Origin: Myxococcota bacterium
Lineage (GTDB): Bacteria > Myxococcota_A > UBA9160 > UBA4427
Length of the DNA: 64,000 nucleotides
Direction of reading: 5' to 3'
Assembly: GCA_041389495.1 (NCBI GenBank)
Contig: JAWKRT010000005.1
Location: 235,001-299,000 of the forward strand
The notes under the pieces are model-generated. The model saw only the letters and a list, made by a program, of their open reading frames with translations. It made no database searches and was not told the origin of the DNA. How positions within the stretch are numbered: the stretch's first letter is position 1; each line of letters opens with the position of its first letter. Of the stretch, positions 8,376-18,687 are shown piece by piece. The translations under genes and the position numbers were made by a program.

Positions 8376-8591
8376 TCCCACCTCCGGCGGCCTTCCGTCC
8401 GGCTGCCTTCCCCGAGGCTTCCGCTCCGCGGGCGCGGGGTGCGCCGTGCGAGCACGCGTGCCGGTGGCCCGCGCGGCGGGCGAGGGTATCGAAGCTCGCG
8501 GCGGCTTCGGGAGCGCCGCGAGCGTGCCGGCCGCGCGCGCGGAAGTCGGCGGCAGCGCGCGAAAAAAGCGCCCCGATCCCCCCGGGAGGTA

Positions 8592-8622
8592 TTGAATTGG
8601 CCGCCGCGCTCTTGCATACATT
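8592..8622 (+). promoter_or_regulatory. Candidate promoter of rplX
   Basis: TTGAAT at 8592-8597 is followed after 19 nt by TACATT (8617-8622), in a locally AT-richer pocket just upstream of the L24 gene. Spacing is slightly long. A GGAGG ribosome site at 8633-8637 sits 8 nt before the ATG. Confidence 0.35.
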
Positions 8623-8645
8623 GCGCCTCCTCGGAGGCAGATGGA

Positions 8646-8996
8646 ATGCAGCGCATCAGGAAGGGCGACCTGGTCCAGGTCATCACGGGCGGCGACTGGG
8701 AGAAGGGCGACCCGCCGCGGCGGAAGCAGGGTCGCGTTCTCGCCGTCGACGCCCTCCGCGGGCGGGTTCGCGTCGAGGGGGTGCGCATGCAGAAGCGCCA
8801 CCTCAAGCCCGGGCGCAAGGGCGCGCGACAGGGCGGCGTGCTCGAGCAGGAAGGCTTCGTCGACATCTCGAACGTGATGCTCGTCGATCCGAAGGACGGC
8901 AAGCCGTCGCGCGTGCGCATCGAGGAGCGCGACGGCGCCCGCGTGCGGGTGTTCGTTCGAAGCGGCAACGTCGTCCCCACGCCCAGCCACGGGTAA
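8646..8996 (+). CDS. rplX: Ribosomal protein L24
   Basis: 116 residues with the N-terminal KOW motif (KGDLVQVITG, then KQGRVLAVD) and the L24 core phrases MQKRHLKPG and FVDISNVMLVDPKDGK. L24 binds 23S rRNA early in 50S assembly. Compared with E. coli there is a short insertion in the KOW loop (DWEKGDPPRRK). The ATG at 8646 is chosen over the out-of-frame ATG at 8641 because it is spaced 8 nt from GGAGG. L24 is normally inside the spc ribosomal operon; here it stands with rpmG, away from other ribosomal genes. Confidence 0.93.
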   Translation: MQRIRKGDLVQVITGGDWEKGDPPRRKQGRVLAVDALRGRVRVEGVRMQKRHLKPGRKGARQGGVLEQEGFVDISNVMLVDPKDGKPSRVRIEERDGARVRVFVRSGNVVPTPSHG

Positions 8997-9083
8997 CACG
9001 CGCGGCCGCGGCGCGAGCGACGGGCGAGACGCCCTCCGCCGCCTCGGTCGGTCGCGCGCAGCGAAGAAGAGAGAGAGCCGGTC

Positions 9084-9254
9084 ATGGCGAAGAAGGGCAA
9101 GCGCGAGAAGATCAAGCTCGAGTCGAGCGAGGGCACCGGCCACTTCTACACGACGAGCAAGAACAAGACGAACACGCCTCACAAGCTCGAGTTCAAGAAG
9201 TACGATCCGGTCGCGCGCAAGCACGTGGTCTACAAGGAAGCCAAGCTCAAGTAG
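9084..9254 (+). CDS. rpmG: Ribosomal protein L33
   Basis: 56 residues starting MAKKGKREKIKLES and carrying the L33 phrase YTTSKNKTNTPHKLEFKKYD. It lacks the two CxxC pairs, so it is the zinc-independent form. A purine-rich GAAGAAGAGAGAGAG run lies just upstream of the ATG. It follows rplX by 87 nt and is probably cotranscribed with it. Confidence 0.95.
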   Translation: MAKKGKREKIKLESSEGTGHFYTTSKNKTNTPHKLEFKKYDPVARKHVVYKEAKLK

Positions 9255-9399
9255 CCGCGCCGATCGGGCGAAGGCGCGCCGCCGCCGCCGCCGCGGGGCC
9301 GGGCCGCACGGCCTCGCACGACTCCACACCAACCGCTTCTCGCGCAGTGCGTCCCGGGAGCGCGCTGCGAACCACCTGCAGGGTTACTAGGAGGCTTCG

Positions 9400-9756
9400 A
9401 TGACCTGGGTGATCACCCGCCTGTGCCGCGACTGCATCGACATGGCATGCGTCGAGGTCTGCCCCGTCGACTGCATCGTCCAGCACAAGAACAAGGGCGA
9501 CGCCGACGGCTTCGAGAACCAGCTCTACATCGATCCCGAGGAGTGCATCAACTGCGGCGTGTGCGAGCCGGAGTGCCCCTGGGAGGCGATCTTCGAGGAC
9601 GAGCAGGTGCCGGACGTCTTTGCCGAGGACGTCGCGGAGAACGCGCGCATCGTCGAGTTCCGCAACGACTTCGTGGTCCCCGAGCGCGAGGACGCCGACC
9701 CGCCGTCTCCCGAGCAGATCTCCGCGAACAAGGAGAAGTGGGGCTACGAGGCCTAG
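9400..9756 (+). CDS. fdxA: FdxA-type 7Fe ferredoxin
   Basis: 118 residues. The N-terminal cysteines (Cys9, Cys12, Cys17, Cys21, Cys25 in CRDCIDMACVEVCPVDC) and the CINCGVCEPECP block match the FdxA class that holds one [3Fe-4S] and one [4Fe-4S] cluster. The acidic C-terminal third is also typical of that class. A good AGGAGG ribosome site lies about 7 nt before the ATG. It is a small cytosolic electron carrier; its partner is not evident from its neighbours (rpmG upstream, aroE convergent 16 nt downstream). Confidence 0.92.
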   Translation: MTWVITRLCRDCIDMACVEVCPVDCIVQHKNKGDADGFENQLYIDPEECINCGVCEPECPWEAIFEDEQVPDVFAEDVAENARIVEFRNDFVVPEREDADPPSPEQISANKEKWGYEA

Positions 9757-9772
9757 CCTCGCCTCCGATCGC

Positions 9773-10591
9773 TCACCCGGTCCCGGCCCGGTCGAACGCC
9801 TCGGCCATCGCGTCGAGCGGCGCATCGCGGCCCGTCCACAGGCGGATCTGCTCGGCCGCCTGCAGCACGAGCATCCACTTGCCCCCGACGGCGATCGCGC
9901 CGGCCGCCTCCGCGTCGGCGAGGAGCCGCGTGCGCGCGGGCTGGTAGACGGCGTCCATCACGACGGAGCCACGCCGGTGCGCCCCGGCCGGAACGGGCGA
10001 TGCGTCGCTCCCGAGACCCACGCTCGTCGTGTTCACGAGCACGCCGAACTCGCGTCCCGCGAGCGAGGCGAGCGGGCCGGCGTCGTGCGCGCCGAGATCG
10101 CGTGCGAGCGCCTCCGCCTTCGCGGGCGTCCGGTTCAGCACCGTGACGCGCGCTCCGCGCTCGAGCAGGCCGAACGTCGCGGCGCGCGCGGTGCCGCCCG
10201 CGCCGAGCACCACGGCCTCGGCCCCGGCGAGTGAGGTCGCGCGTTCGAGCGCGCGCACGGCGCCGAGCCAGTCGGTGTTCGACCCGACGAGGCGCCCGTC
10301 GACGCGCGTCACCGTGTTGACCGCGCCGATCGCGCGCGCGGTCTCGTCGACGTCGTCGAGCAGCGGCAGCACCGCTTCCTTGTGGGGCAGCGAGACGGCG
10401 AGCTGGCGGATCCCGAGCGCGCGCGCGCCCGCGATCGCGCCGTCGAGCGCCGCCGGCGGCACGTCGAAGGCGACGTAGACGGCGTCGATCCCCATCGCCG
10501 CGAAGGCGGTGTTGTGCATCGCCGGCGAGCGCGTGTGTCCGGCCGGGTGGAGCACGATCGCGCACACGGAGGTGGCTGCGGAGATGGCCAT
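9773..10591 (-). CDS. aroE: Shikimate dehydrogenase
   Basis: 272 residues; reduces 3-dehydroshikimate to shikimate with NADPH in aromatic amino acid synthesis. The shikimate-binding region contains the SLPHK motif with the catalytic lysine and later NTVTR; the Rossmann motif is LGAGGTARA, followed by the NADP-preferring NRTPAKA, and the C-terminal GGKWMLVLQA helix closes the active site. No ribosome binding site is visible before the ATG at 10591; a TAGACT hexamer lies 9 nt upstream, so the message may be nearly leaderless. Confidence 0.95.
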   Translation of the reverse strand: MAISAATSVCAIVLHPAGHTRSPAMHNTAFAAMGIDAVYVAFDVPPAALDGAIAGARALGIRQLAVSLPHKEAVLPLLDDVDETARAIGAVNTVTRVDGRLVGSNTDWLGAVRALERATSLAGAEAVVLGAGGTARAATFGLLERGARVTVLNRTPAKAEALARDLGAHDAGPLASLAGREFGVLVNTTSVGLGSDASPVPAGAHRRGSVVMDAVYQPARTRLLADAEAAGAIAVGGKWMLVLQAAEQIRLWTGRDAPLDAMAEAFDRAGTG

Positions 10592-10600
10592 GGGCGGCGC

Positions 10601-10606
10601 AGTCTA
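10601..10606 (-). promoter_or_regulatory. Possible -10 element of aroE (TAGACT)
   Basis: TAGACT on the minus strand ends 9 nt before the aroE ATG. The identical hexamer occurs 10 nt before another ribosome-site-less ATG at 52861. No -35 is visible. Confidence 0.3.
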
Positions 10607-10737
10607 GCCGCTCGCGCGAGGCTTCCGCGGCCGCCTCGATCGCGCTATCCCCCGACGCTCCGCGCCCGACACACGCGCGGGGGTGCGCTCGCCGGCGTCG
10701 GCGAGCGGGACGCCCGCGAATCGACGGGAGGCATTCG

Positions 10738-11232
10738 GTGACGGCATCCGACGACGCGCGCGCGCGCGTGGCGATCCTGATGGGCAGCGCCAACGACTGG
10801 GACAAGATGAAGCCGGCGGCCGACGCGCTGGCGACGCTCGGCGTCGCGTGCGACGTGCGCGTGATCTCGGCGCATCGCACGCCGCAGCGTCACCACGATT
10901 TCGTGACGACGGCGGAGGAGCGCGGGATCGAGGTCTTCATCTGCGGGGCGGGCATGGCCGCGCACCTCGCGGGCGTGACTGCCGCGCTGACCCATCTCCC
11001 CGTGCTCGGGGTGCCGCTCGACGGCTCTGCCCTGAACGGGATGGATGCGCTCCTCTCCACGGTCCAGATGCCGGGCGGCATCCCGGTGGCCACGTTCGCA
11101 GTCGGGAAGGCGGGCGCGAAGAACGCGGGAATCTTCGCCGGGCAGATCCTCGCGGGCCGGGATGCCGACGTGCGGCGCAAGCTCGATGCGTTCCGCGCGA
11201 AGCAGACCGCCGAGGTGCCCGAGCGGCCCTGA
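10738..11232 (+). CDS. purE: N5-carboxyaminoimidazole ribonucleotide mutase
   Basis: 164 residues. PurE converts N5-CAIR to CAIR in purine synthesis. Characteristic motifs are MGSANDWDKM, the catalytic ISAHRTP, GAGMAAHLAG and GVPLDGSALNGMDALL. The GTG start at 10738 has GGGAGG about 6 nt upstream. No purK follows: a uracil-DNA glycosylase gene converges after 4 nt, so purK, if present, is elsewhere. The gene is isolated from the purine cluster at 48-58 kb. Confidence 0.95.
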   Translation: MTASDDARARVAILMGSANDWDKMKPAADALATLGVACDVRVISAHRTPQRHHDFVTTAEERGIEVFICGAGMAAHLAGVTAALTHLPVLGVPLDGSALNGMDALLSTVQMPGGIPVATFAVGKAGAKNAGIFAGQILAGRDADVRRKLDAFRAKQTAEVPERP

Positions 11233-11236
11233 GCGA

Positions 11237-12088
11237 CTAACGACCCTGCGCGCGGTCGAGCGCCGCGCGCAGGTCGTTCCAGACGTGGCGCCGGTTCTCC
11301 GGCGTGTACTGCCGCAGGACGAAGGCCGGGTGGAACGTCGGCATCACGGGAATGCCGCGGTACTCCTGCCACGTCCCCCGCACGCGCGTGATCGAGACGT
11401 CGCGCCCGAGCAGCAGGCTCGTCGCCGGCTTGCCGAGCGCGACGATCACGCGCGGGGCGACGGCGTCGATCTGTCCGTCGAGGAACGGCTTGCACGCTGC
11501 GACCTCGTTCGGCAGCGGCGTGCGATTGTTCGGCGGCCGACACTTCACGATGTTGCAGATGTAGACCGAGGTGCGCGGCACGCCGAGCCCCTTCTCGATC
11601 ATCTGGGTCAGCAGCTCGCCCGCGCGGCCGACGAACGGGAGGCCGCGCTCGTCCTCCGTCTGTCCGGGCCCCTCGCCCACGAACAGGATCGACGCGTCGG
11701 GCGCGCCGTCGCCGAAGACGATGTGCGTGCGGCCCTCGCAGAGCGCGCAGCGCCTGCAGTCGCCGAGCGCGGCGCGAACGGCCTCGAGGCTCGATGCGTC
11801 GACCGCGCGCGCGGGGCTCGCGGCCGTCGCACTCGGCCGCGCTCGCGTCGGATCGGCGGGCGGCGGAGGCGCGGCCGCGCGGCGCGCGGGGGGCGTCGTC
11901 GCGGGTCCGAGGCTCGCGGCGCGCCCGCTCGCGGCCGACGGGGCTGCACCGGAAGCGGCGAGCGCCGCGCGCGCCGCCTCGACGAGTGTGGCGTCGAGCT
12001 CCTCGACGCCCTCCTCCTGCCACTCCTCGGCCCAGGCGCGACCCGCGGCCACCAGCGCGAGCGCCTCTGCGCGCAGGTCGGGCTCCAC
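11237..12088 (-). CDS. Family 4 uracil-DNA glycosylase
   Basis: 283 residues; excises uracil from DNA. The core (about residues 85-283) carries GEGPGQTEDERGLPFVG, the NIVKCRPPNNRTP block and the HPAFVLR motif. The cysteines in GDCRRCALC, VKC and VAAC match the four ligands of the [4Fe-4S] cluster in family 4 enzymes. An 80-residue N-terminal extension rich in Ala and Pro is an addition to the usual length of about 200. The GTG at 12088 follows the stop of the multiheme lipoprotein gene by 11 nt, so the two share a transcript. Confidence 0.9.
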   Translation of the reverse strand: MEPDLRAEALALVAAGRAWAEEWQEEGVEELDATLVEAARAALAASGAAPSAASGRAASLGPATTPPARRAAAPPPPADPTRARPSATAASPARAVDASSLEAVRAALGDCRRCALCEGRTHIVFGDGAPDASILFVGEGPGQTEDERGLPFVGRAGELLTQMIEKGLGVPRTSVYICNIVKCRPPNNRTPLPNEVAACKPFLDGQIDAVAPRVIVALGKPATSLLLGRDVSITRVRGTWQEYRGIPVMPTFHPAFVLRQYTPENRRHVWNDLRAALDRAQGR

Positions 12089-12099
12089 GCGCGGCCCCG

Positions 12100-14166
12100 C
12101 TAGCGCAGCGCGGCGAGCGCGCGCGCCGCGCCGCCCTGCAGGTGTCCGTCGAGCGCCGACGTCGAGAGCGGCTTGCCCGTGCCCGCCTCGATCGTCCCGT
12201 GGCGCTGGCGCTCGATGTGCTCCTCGACGCTGAACTCGAACTTCGGATCGTTCGCGGCGTCGTGACAGCTGCCGCAGATCTGGAGGATCACGCAGGAGTC
12301 GCACTTGTCGCCGAGGCTGACGATCGTTCCGCGCTTCGGCGCCTCTGGCGCGACGTGGTTGCCGCCGCCTCCGTGGCAGGACTCGCAGCCGACGCGCGCG
12401 AGGTCCGGATGGCCGGACGGCGCCTCGCCGAGCGGGAAGCCGCCGTCGCGACCGGCGCCCGTGACGTGGCACTTCTGGCAGGCGGAATCCTCGCCGCGGC
12501 CCTGCGCGGCGAGCGAGTCGATCGCGCGCGCGTGCGGGCTCGCCGACCAGGTCGCGAACTCCGCTTCGTGACATCCCTTGCACGCGTCGGAGCCGACGAT
12601 CGCCGCCGCCTTCGGGAGCACGTCGCGCGGCCCGCCGGTGTCGCGCGCGAGGCGCGCACGCTCCTCCGGCGCGAGCGCGGCGATGGCCGTGTGCGAGATC
12701 CTCGGTCGGAACGTCGCGAAGTCGAAGCCGAGCGAGTGGGTCGGGTTGTGGCAGGTCGTGCAGACGGCCTCGTAGCCGCCGCTCGCGACGTGATCGGGCG
12801 AGAGGTGGGGGCCGCCGCGCCCGTGGCACGTCTCGCAGCCGACGTCTTCGAGATGCGCGACCGGCGCCTGCATGTCGAAGCCGCCCGGAGCGCCGAAGCC
12901 GACGACGTGGCAGCTCACGCACTCGGCGTCGTGGTCGGCGCCGTGCGTGACGAGCGTGTCGAACGCGCGGGCGTGCTTCGTCAGCTCCCACGTGCGCGCC
13001 TCGAGCTCGTGGCACACGCCGCACACGTCGTTGCCCGTGTACCCGGTGCGCGAGAGCAGCATGGGCACCTTCGTGCCGGCGATCTTCGCGAGCTGCATGC
13101 GCATCATCGGCTCGTCGCGATCCGTCCAGCCCTGCGTGCGGTGTGCGATGCGGCCGTCGCGGTCGATCAGCACGATGTCGGGAACGCCGGAGAACGTTCC
13201 GTAGGCGGTGCGGACGGCGTCGTCCGGGTCGCGCAGCACCGGGAAGAAGTCGAGCTTCGCCTCGCGGAGTGCGGCGCGCACGGGGCCGGGCGCATCCACC
13301 ACGGACACTCCGTAGAGCACGGGGCGCTTCGACTCCTCGATCTTCGGGAGCTCGGCCTTCAGGAACTCGAGAGCGTGGTGGCAGTGCGGGCACGTGTGCA
13401 GGAAGAACACGAGCACGATCGGCGTGCCGCGGTGCTCGGCGAGGCGGAACTCGCCCCCGTCGAGGAGCGGCGCGGTGAACACGGGCGCCTCGGGGCGCGC
13501 GAGCAGGTTCGCTGCGGCCGGCTCGCGCGCTTCGGGTAGGCGCAGTCGCTCGCGCAGCATCTTCTCGATGTGGTGGGGCGCGTCGGGCGCATCGGTCGGG
13601 AACGACGTCATGCCGAAGCCCATGTAGCCGTCGGCATCCACCGAGAGCACGAGCACCGGCGAGCGGAGCCCGAGGCGCTGCGTGATGTCGGCGTTCGAGT
13701 CGTCGAGGATCGGGAATCGCAGGCCGATCTCGTCGGCGAACGCGCGCGCCTTCTCGCGCGAGCTGCCCACGGCGACCCCGACCAGCTCGAAGTTGTGGCG
13801 CGTCTGGTCCCCCGCGATCGCGGCGATCGCGCTCGCGACCGGGCGGACGGCCTCGACCTCCGGATTGAAGAAGAACAGCACGATCCGGCCGCGGCCGAGG
13901 AGCGATCGCACCGTGAGCGGCCGGCCGTCGAGCGTCGTGCCGCCGAAGTCGGGCAGGGGGCGCTCGGCGCGCTCCGCCGCCGCGGGTGTCGCGGCGGGGC
14001 TCGCGGGCGCGGCCGTCGCGCTCGCCGCGGGCGCGTCGTCGCCGGAGCCGGCAGACGCCGCGCTCGGCGGAGACGGCTCGCAGGCCGCGATCGCGCACGC
14101 GGCGAGCGAGGCGAGGAGGAGGGGGAGGGCGGTGCGTGTCGAGGGCGAGCGGCGTCGATGCGGCAC
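12100..14166 (-). CDS. Double-redoxin octaheme cytochrome c lipoprotein
   Basis: About 688 residues. A signal peptide ends in tandem lipobox-like LAAC and IAAC, followed by an Ala/Pro-rich linker. A first thioredoxin-fold domain (about 60-185) has FFFNPEVEAV where the peroxidatic/CxxC site should be, so it lacks cysteines. A second redoxin domain (about 195-350) has HTCPHCHH. The C-terminal part (about 380-660) has eight heme sites: CGVCH, CVSCH, CETCH, CTTCH, CKGCH, CQKCH, CESCH and CGSCH. These form two copies of a tetraheme unit in the same order. It is probably a membrane-anchored periplasmic electron-transfer protein; the partner is unknown. GTG 14166 is preferred because the -10 element overlaps the ATG at 14178. 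Confidence 0.85.
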   Translation of the reverse strand: MPHRRRSPSTRTALPLLLASLAACAIAACEPSPPSAASAGSGDDAPAASATAAPASPAATPAAAERAERPLPDFGGTTLDGRPLTVRSLLGRGRIVLFFFNPEVEAVRPVASAIAAIAGDQTRHNFELVGVAVGSSREKARAFADEIGLRFPILDDSNADITQRLGLRSPVLVLSVDADGYMGFGMTSFPTDAPDAPHHIEKMLRERLRLPEAREPAAANLLARPEAPVFTAPLLDGGEFRLAEHRGTPIVLVFFLHTCPHCHHALEFLKAELPKIEESKRPVLYGVSVVDAPGPVRAALREAKLDFFPVLRDPDDAVRTAYGTFSGVPDIVLIDRDGRIAHRTQGWTDRDEPMMRMQLAKIAGTKVPMLLSRTGYTGNDVCGVCHELEARTWELTKHARAFDTLVTHGADHDAECVSCHVVGFGAPGGFDMQAPVAHLEDVGCETCHGRGGPHLSPDHVASGGYEAVCTTCHNPTHSLGFDFATFRPRISHTAIAALAPEERARLARDTGGPRDVLPKAAAIVGSDACKGCHEAEFATWSASPHARAIDSLAAQGRGEDSACQKCHVTGAGRDGGFPLGEAPSGHPDLARVGCESCHGGGGNHVAPEAPKRGTIVSLGDKCDSCVILQICGSCHDAANDPKFEFSVEEHIERQRHGTIEAGTGKPLSTSALDGHLQGGAARALAALR

Positions 14167-14173
14167 GGGCGGC

Positions 14174-14182
14174 AGCATACCC
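14174..14182 (-). promoter_or_regulatory. Extended -10 promoter, GGGTATGCT
   Basis: GGGTATGCT on the minus strand is followed by 7 nt and then an in-frame GTG of the multiheme lipoprotein gene. The hexamer overlaps the ATG at 14178, which therefore could not be translated from this promoter. The same hexamer is the -10 of the purQ promoter at 53347. Confidence 0.45.
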
Positions 14183-14237
14183 GCCTGCGCTCGCTTCGCC
14201 GAGCGACGCGTGCGCGGGCGAGGCCGCGCACGGTGCG

Positions 14238-14738
14238 TCACGCCCGGGCGCGGATCTCCTCGAGCTGCGCCTTGAAGCCCGCGTTCTGCGGCTCGAAGGT
14301 CAGCGCCATCTGGAGATTGCGCACGGCCGACTTGGCGTCGCCGCGCGCGAGGTCCTGCTGCGCCTTCTGGAAGTACTGGCGGCCCTGCGGCGTCCGGCCC
14401 TTGCGCTCCTCGGTGTGTGCGCGCTTGTGCTCGGCCTCCGCGTGCGCGAGCTGCATGCGCATCGACTCCGCGTCGCGGTCGTCGTAGGCCTTGCGTCGTC
14501 GCGGGTCGCGCAGCACGCAGTAGGCCTCGGTCACGCGCTTGCTGATGCGCTCGCACTCCTGGCGGAGGTCGTCGTCGAGCGTGCGGTTGCTGTCGGGATG
14601 GAAGACGCGCGAGCTGCGGTAGTAGGCCTTCTTGATGTCGCCCGACGACGCGCCGCGCTCGAGCTCGAGGATCTGGTAGTAGTCGAGCTCGTCGAGGATC
14701 TTCGCGAGCGCGCGGATCTCGAGGGGCGCGAGGGCCAC
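14238..14738 (-). CDS. Short J-domain protein with TPR-like tail
   Basis: 166 residues. The J-domain (about residues 18-85) has the essential HPD tripeptide in RVFHPDSN and the typical YYQILELERGAS start. The second half is a charged helix followed by a single TPR-like hairpin (DAKSAVRNLQMALTFEPQN). There is no zinc-finger or Gly/Phe region, so this is a class III J-protein, not DnaJ. The GTG start lies 3 nt after the stop of the neighbouring dnaK-like gene, so the pair is cotranscribed and the J-protein is probably the dedicated co-chaperone of that Hsp70. Confidence 0.85.
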   Translation of the reverse strand: MALAPLEIRALAKILDELDYYQILELERGASSGDIKKAYYRSSRVFHPDSNRTLDDDLRQECERISKRVTEAYCVLRDPRRRKAYDDRDAESMRMQLAHAEAEHKRAHTEERKGRTPQGRQYFQKAQQDLARGDAKSAVRNLQMALTFEPQNAGFKAQLEEIRARA

Positions 14739-14741
14739 GGC

Positions 14742-16994
<2,253 letters not shown>

Positions 16995-17071
16995 CACTCC
17001 TCCCCCGTGTCGCGCGCGCGTCGCGTGGCGAGGTCGGGCGCGCCGTCGATGCCGAGCGCAGGCGCGACCCT

Positions 17072-17088
17072 CCGGGGTGCGACCCCGG
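17072..17088. other. Strong hairpin between dnaK-like gene and yebC
   Basis: CCGGGGT and ACCCCGG form a perfect 7-bp stem with a GCG loop in the 246-nt divergent gap. It could lie in the 5' leader of the dnaK-like gene. I see no CIRCE heat-shock operator (TTAGCACTC-type inverted repeat) in this gap. Confidence 0.4.
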
Positions 17089-17240
17089 CGCCGACGGGGC
17101 TATCGGCACTTCGTGCGCAGGCCTGAACGCCGCGGCCCGCTTGCGGCGCATTCGGCGACGCGTCAGGTTCCCGCCCCGCTCGCGCCGGGCCGCACCGCGT
17201 CCGGTGCTCCCGACGGCGCGGCGCGTGCGAGGGGCGTGCG

Positions 17241-17993
17241 ATGTCCGGGCATTCCAAGTGGTCGACGATCAAGCGCAAGAAGGGCGCAGCGGATGCGAAG
17301 CGCGGGAAGATCTTCACCAAGCTGATCCGCGAGATCGCGACCGCGGCCCGCATCGGGGGCGGCGAGATCGATTCCAACCCCCGGCTGCGCCTCATCGTCG
17401 ACAAGGCGAAGGCCGCCAACATGCCCAAGGACAACATCGCGCGCGCGATCGCGAAGGGCGTCGGCGGCGGCGACGACGGCGAGACCTACGAGGAGTGCGT
17501 CTACGAGGGCTACGGGCCCGGCGGAGTCGCCATCCTGATCGAGGCGCTCACCGACAACCGCAACCGCACGGCCGGCGAGATCCGCCACGCGCTCTCGAAG
17601 CACGGGGGCAACCTCGGGAGCTCGGGATGCGTGGCCTACCTGTTCGAGCGCCGGGGGCTCATCAGCGTCGCCCGCGAGGGGGCGGACGGCGACCGGCTGA
17701 TGGAGGTCGCCCTCGAAGCGGGCGCCGACGACGTCGAGGAAGGCGACGACGCGATCGACGTCAGCACGAGCCCGACCGGGTTCGGCGCCGTGCGCGACGC
17801 CATCGCCGAGGCGGGGTTCGAGGTCGTCGCCGCCGAGCTCGCGCTCGAGCCGAGCACCACCGTCTCGGTGACGGGCAAGGACGCCGAGCAGATGCTGAAG
17901 CTCTCGGACGCGCTCGAGGATCTCGACGACGTCCAGCAGGTCTACGCGAATGCGGACATCGCCGACGAGGAGCTCGGCGAGCTCGCGAGCTGA
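17241..17993 (+). CDS. yebC: YebC/PmpR-family protein
   Basis: 250 residues, the usual length. It begins MSGHSKWSTIKRKK, with the family phrases KIFTKLIREI, MPKDNIARAI and YEGYGPGG. Members are cytosolic; they were long described as transcription regulators and more recently as factors that help ribosomes through proline-rich stretches. It leads into ruvC, ruvA and ruvB, the conserved yebC-ruv order of many proteobacteria. Confidence 0.95.
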   Translation: MSGHSKWSTIKRKKGAADAKRGKIFTKLIREIATAARIGGGEIDSNPRLRLIVDKAKAANMPKDNIARAIAKGVGGGDDGETYEECVYEGYGPGGVAILIEALTDNRNRTAGEIRHALSKHGGNLGSSGCVAYLFERRGLISVAREGADGDRLMEVALEAGADDVEEGDDAIDVSTSPTGFGAVRDAIAEAGFEVVAAELALEPSTTVSVTGKDAEQMLKLSDALEDLDDVQQVYANADIADEELGELAS

Positions 17994-18059
17994 GGCGCGC
18001 GGCCGAGGCCGGCCACCCCGAGCGGACGGACGCGAGCGAACGGAAGGCGAAGACGCTGC

Positions 18060-18065
18060 TACAGT
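18060..18065 (+). promoter_or_regulatory. Possible -10 of a ruvC promoter (TACAGT)
   Basis: GCTGCTACAGTGCGGC lies in the 139-nt gap between yebC and ruvC, 67 nt before the ruvC start. The same hexamer is used in the GGGTACAGT element upstream of pnp. No clear -35. Confidence 0.25.
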
Positions 18066-18132
18066 GCGGCGCGCCGCTCCTCCCCGCGGCGTTCGAGCCC
18101 GACCCCCGCAACGCTTCCTCCGCGGGAGACGC

Positions 18133-18687
18133 ATGCGCATCCTGGGAATCGACCCCGGCTCGGTGGCGACGGGATACGGCCTCGTCGATCGCGACGGGTC
18201 GCGCCTCGTACACGTCGCGCACGGGACGCTGCGCCCGCCGCGCGCGGCGGCCCTCGCGCATCGCCTCGGCGTCCTCCACGACGAGGTGCGCCGGGTCATC
18301 GATGCCCACGCACCGGACGCGGCGGTCGTCGAGCGCGTCTTCGTGGCGGCGAGCGCGGGCTCCGCGCTCGTGCTCGGCCAGGCGCGCGGCGCCGTCCTCG
18401 CCGCGCTCGGCGCCGCTGGCATCCCCGTGCACGAGCTCGCGCCGCGCGAGATCAAGAAATCGGTCGTCGGCACCGGTGCGGCGTCGAAGGTGCAGGTCCA
18501 GGCGATGGTCGGGCGGCTGCTCGCGCTCGACGCGCGCCCTCAGTCCGACGCCGCCGACGCGCTCGCGGCGGCCATCGCGCACGCGCAGGCGGGCGATCTC
18601 GCGCGCCTCGGTGTCGTCGGCGGGCGGCGGCGCCGCGCGTCGCGCGCGACGAGCGAGTCGCAGTGGCGCGCGAGGCGCGCGCCGTGA
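18133..18687 (+). CDS. ruvC: Holliday junction resolvase RuvC
   Basis: 184 residues; the nuclease of the RuvABC complex that cuts Holliday junctions. Acidic catalytic residues are seen in GIDPGS (Asp7), VVERVF (the catalytic Glu) and QSDAADALA (the paired Asp). The basic C-terminus (GRRRRASRATS) is longer than in E. coli. The ATG at 18133 is preceded by GGGAG. The stop overlaps the GTG of ruvA. Confidence 0.95.
   Translation: MRILGIDPGSVATGYGLVDRDGSRLVHVAHGTLRPPRAAALAHRLGVLHDEVRRVIDAHAPDAAVVERVFVAASAGSALVLGQARGAVLAALGAAGIPVHELAPREIKKSVVGTGAASKVQVQAMVGRLLALDARPQSDAADALAAAIAHAQAGDLARLGVVGGRRRRASRATSESQWRARRAP

Noticed and set aside
9279..9300. GCC triplet run after rpmG
   Set aside because: Short simple repeat expected at this GC content.
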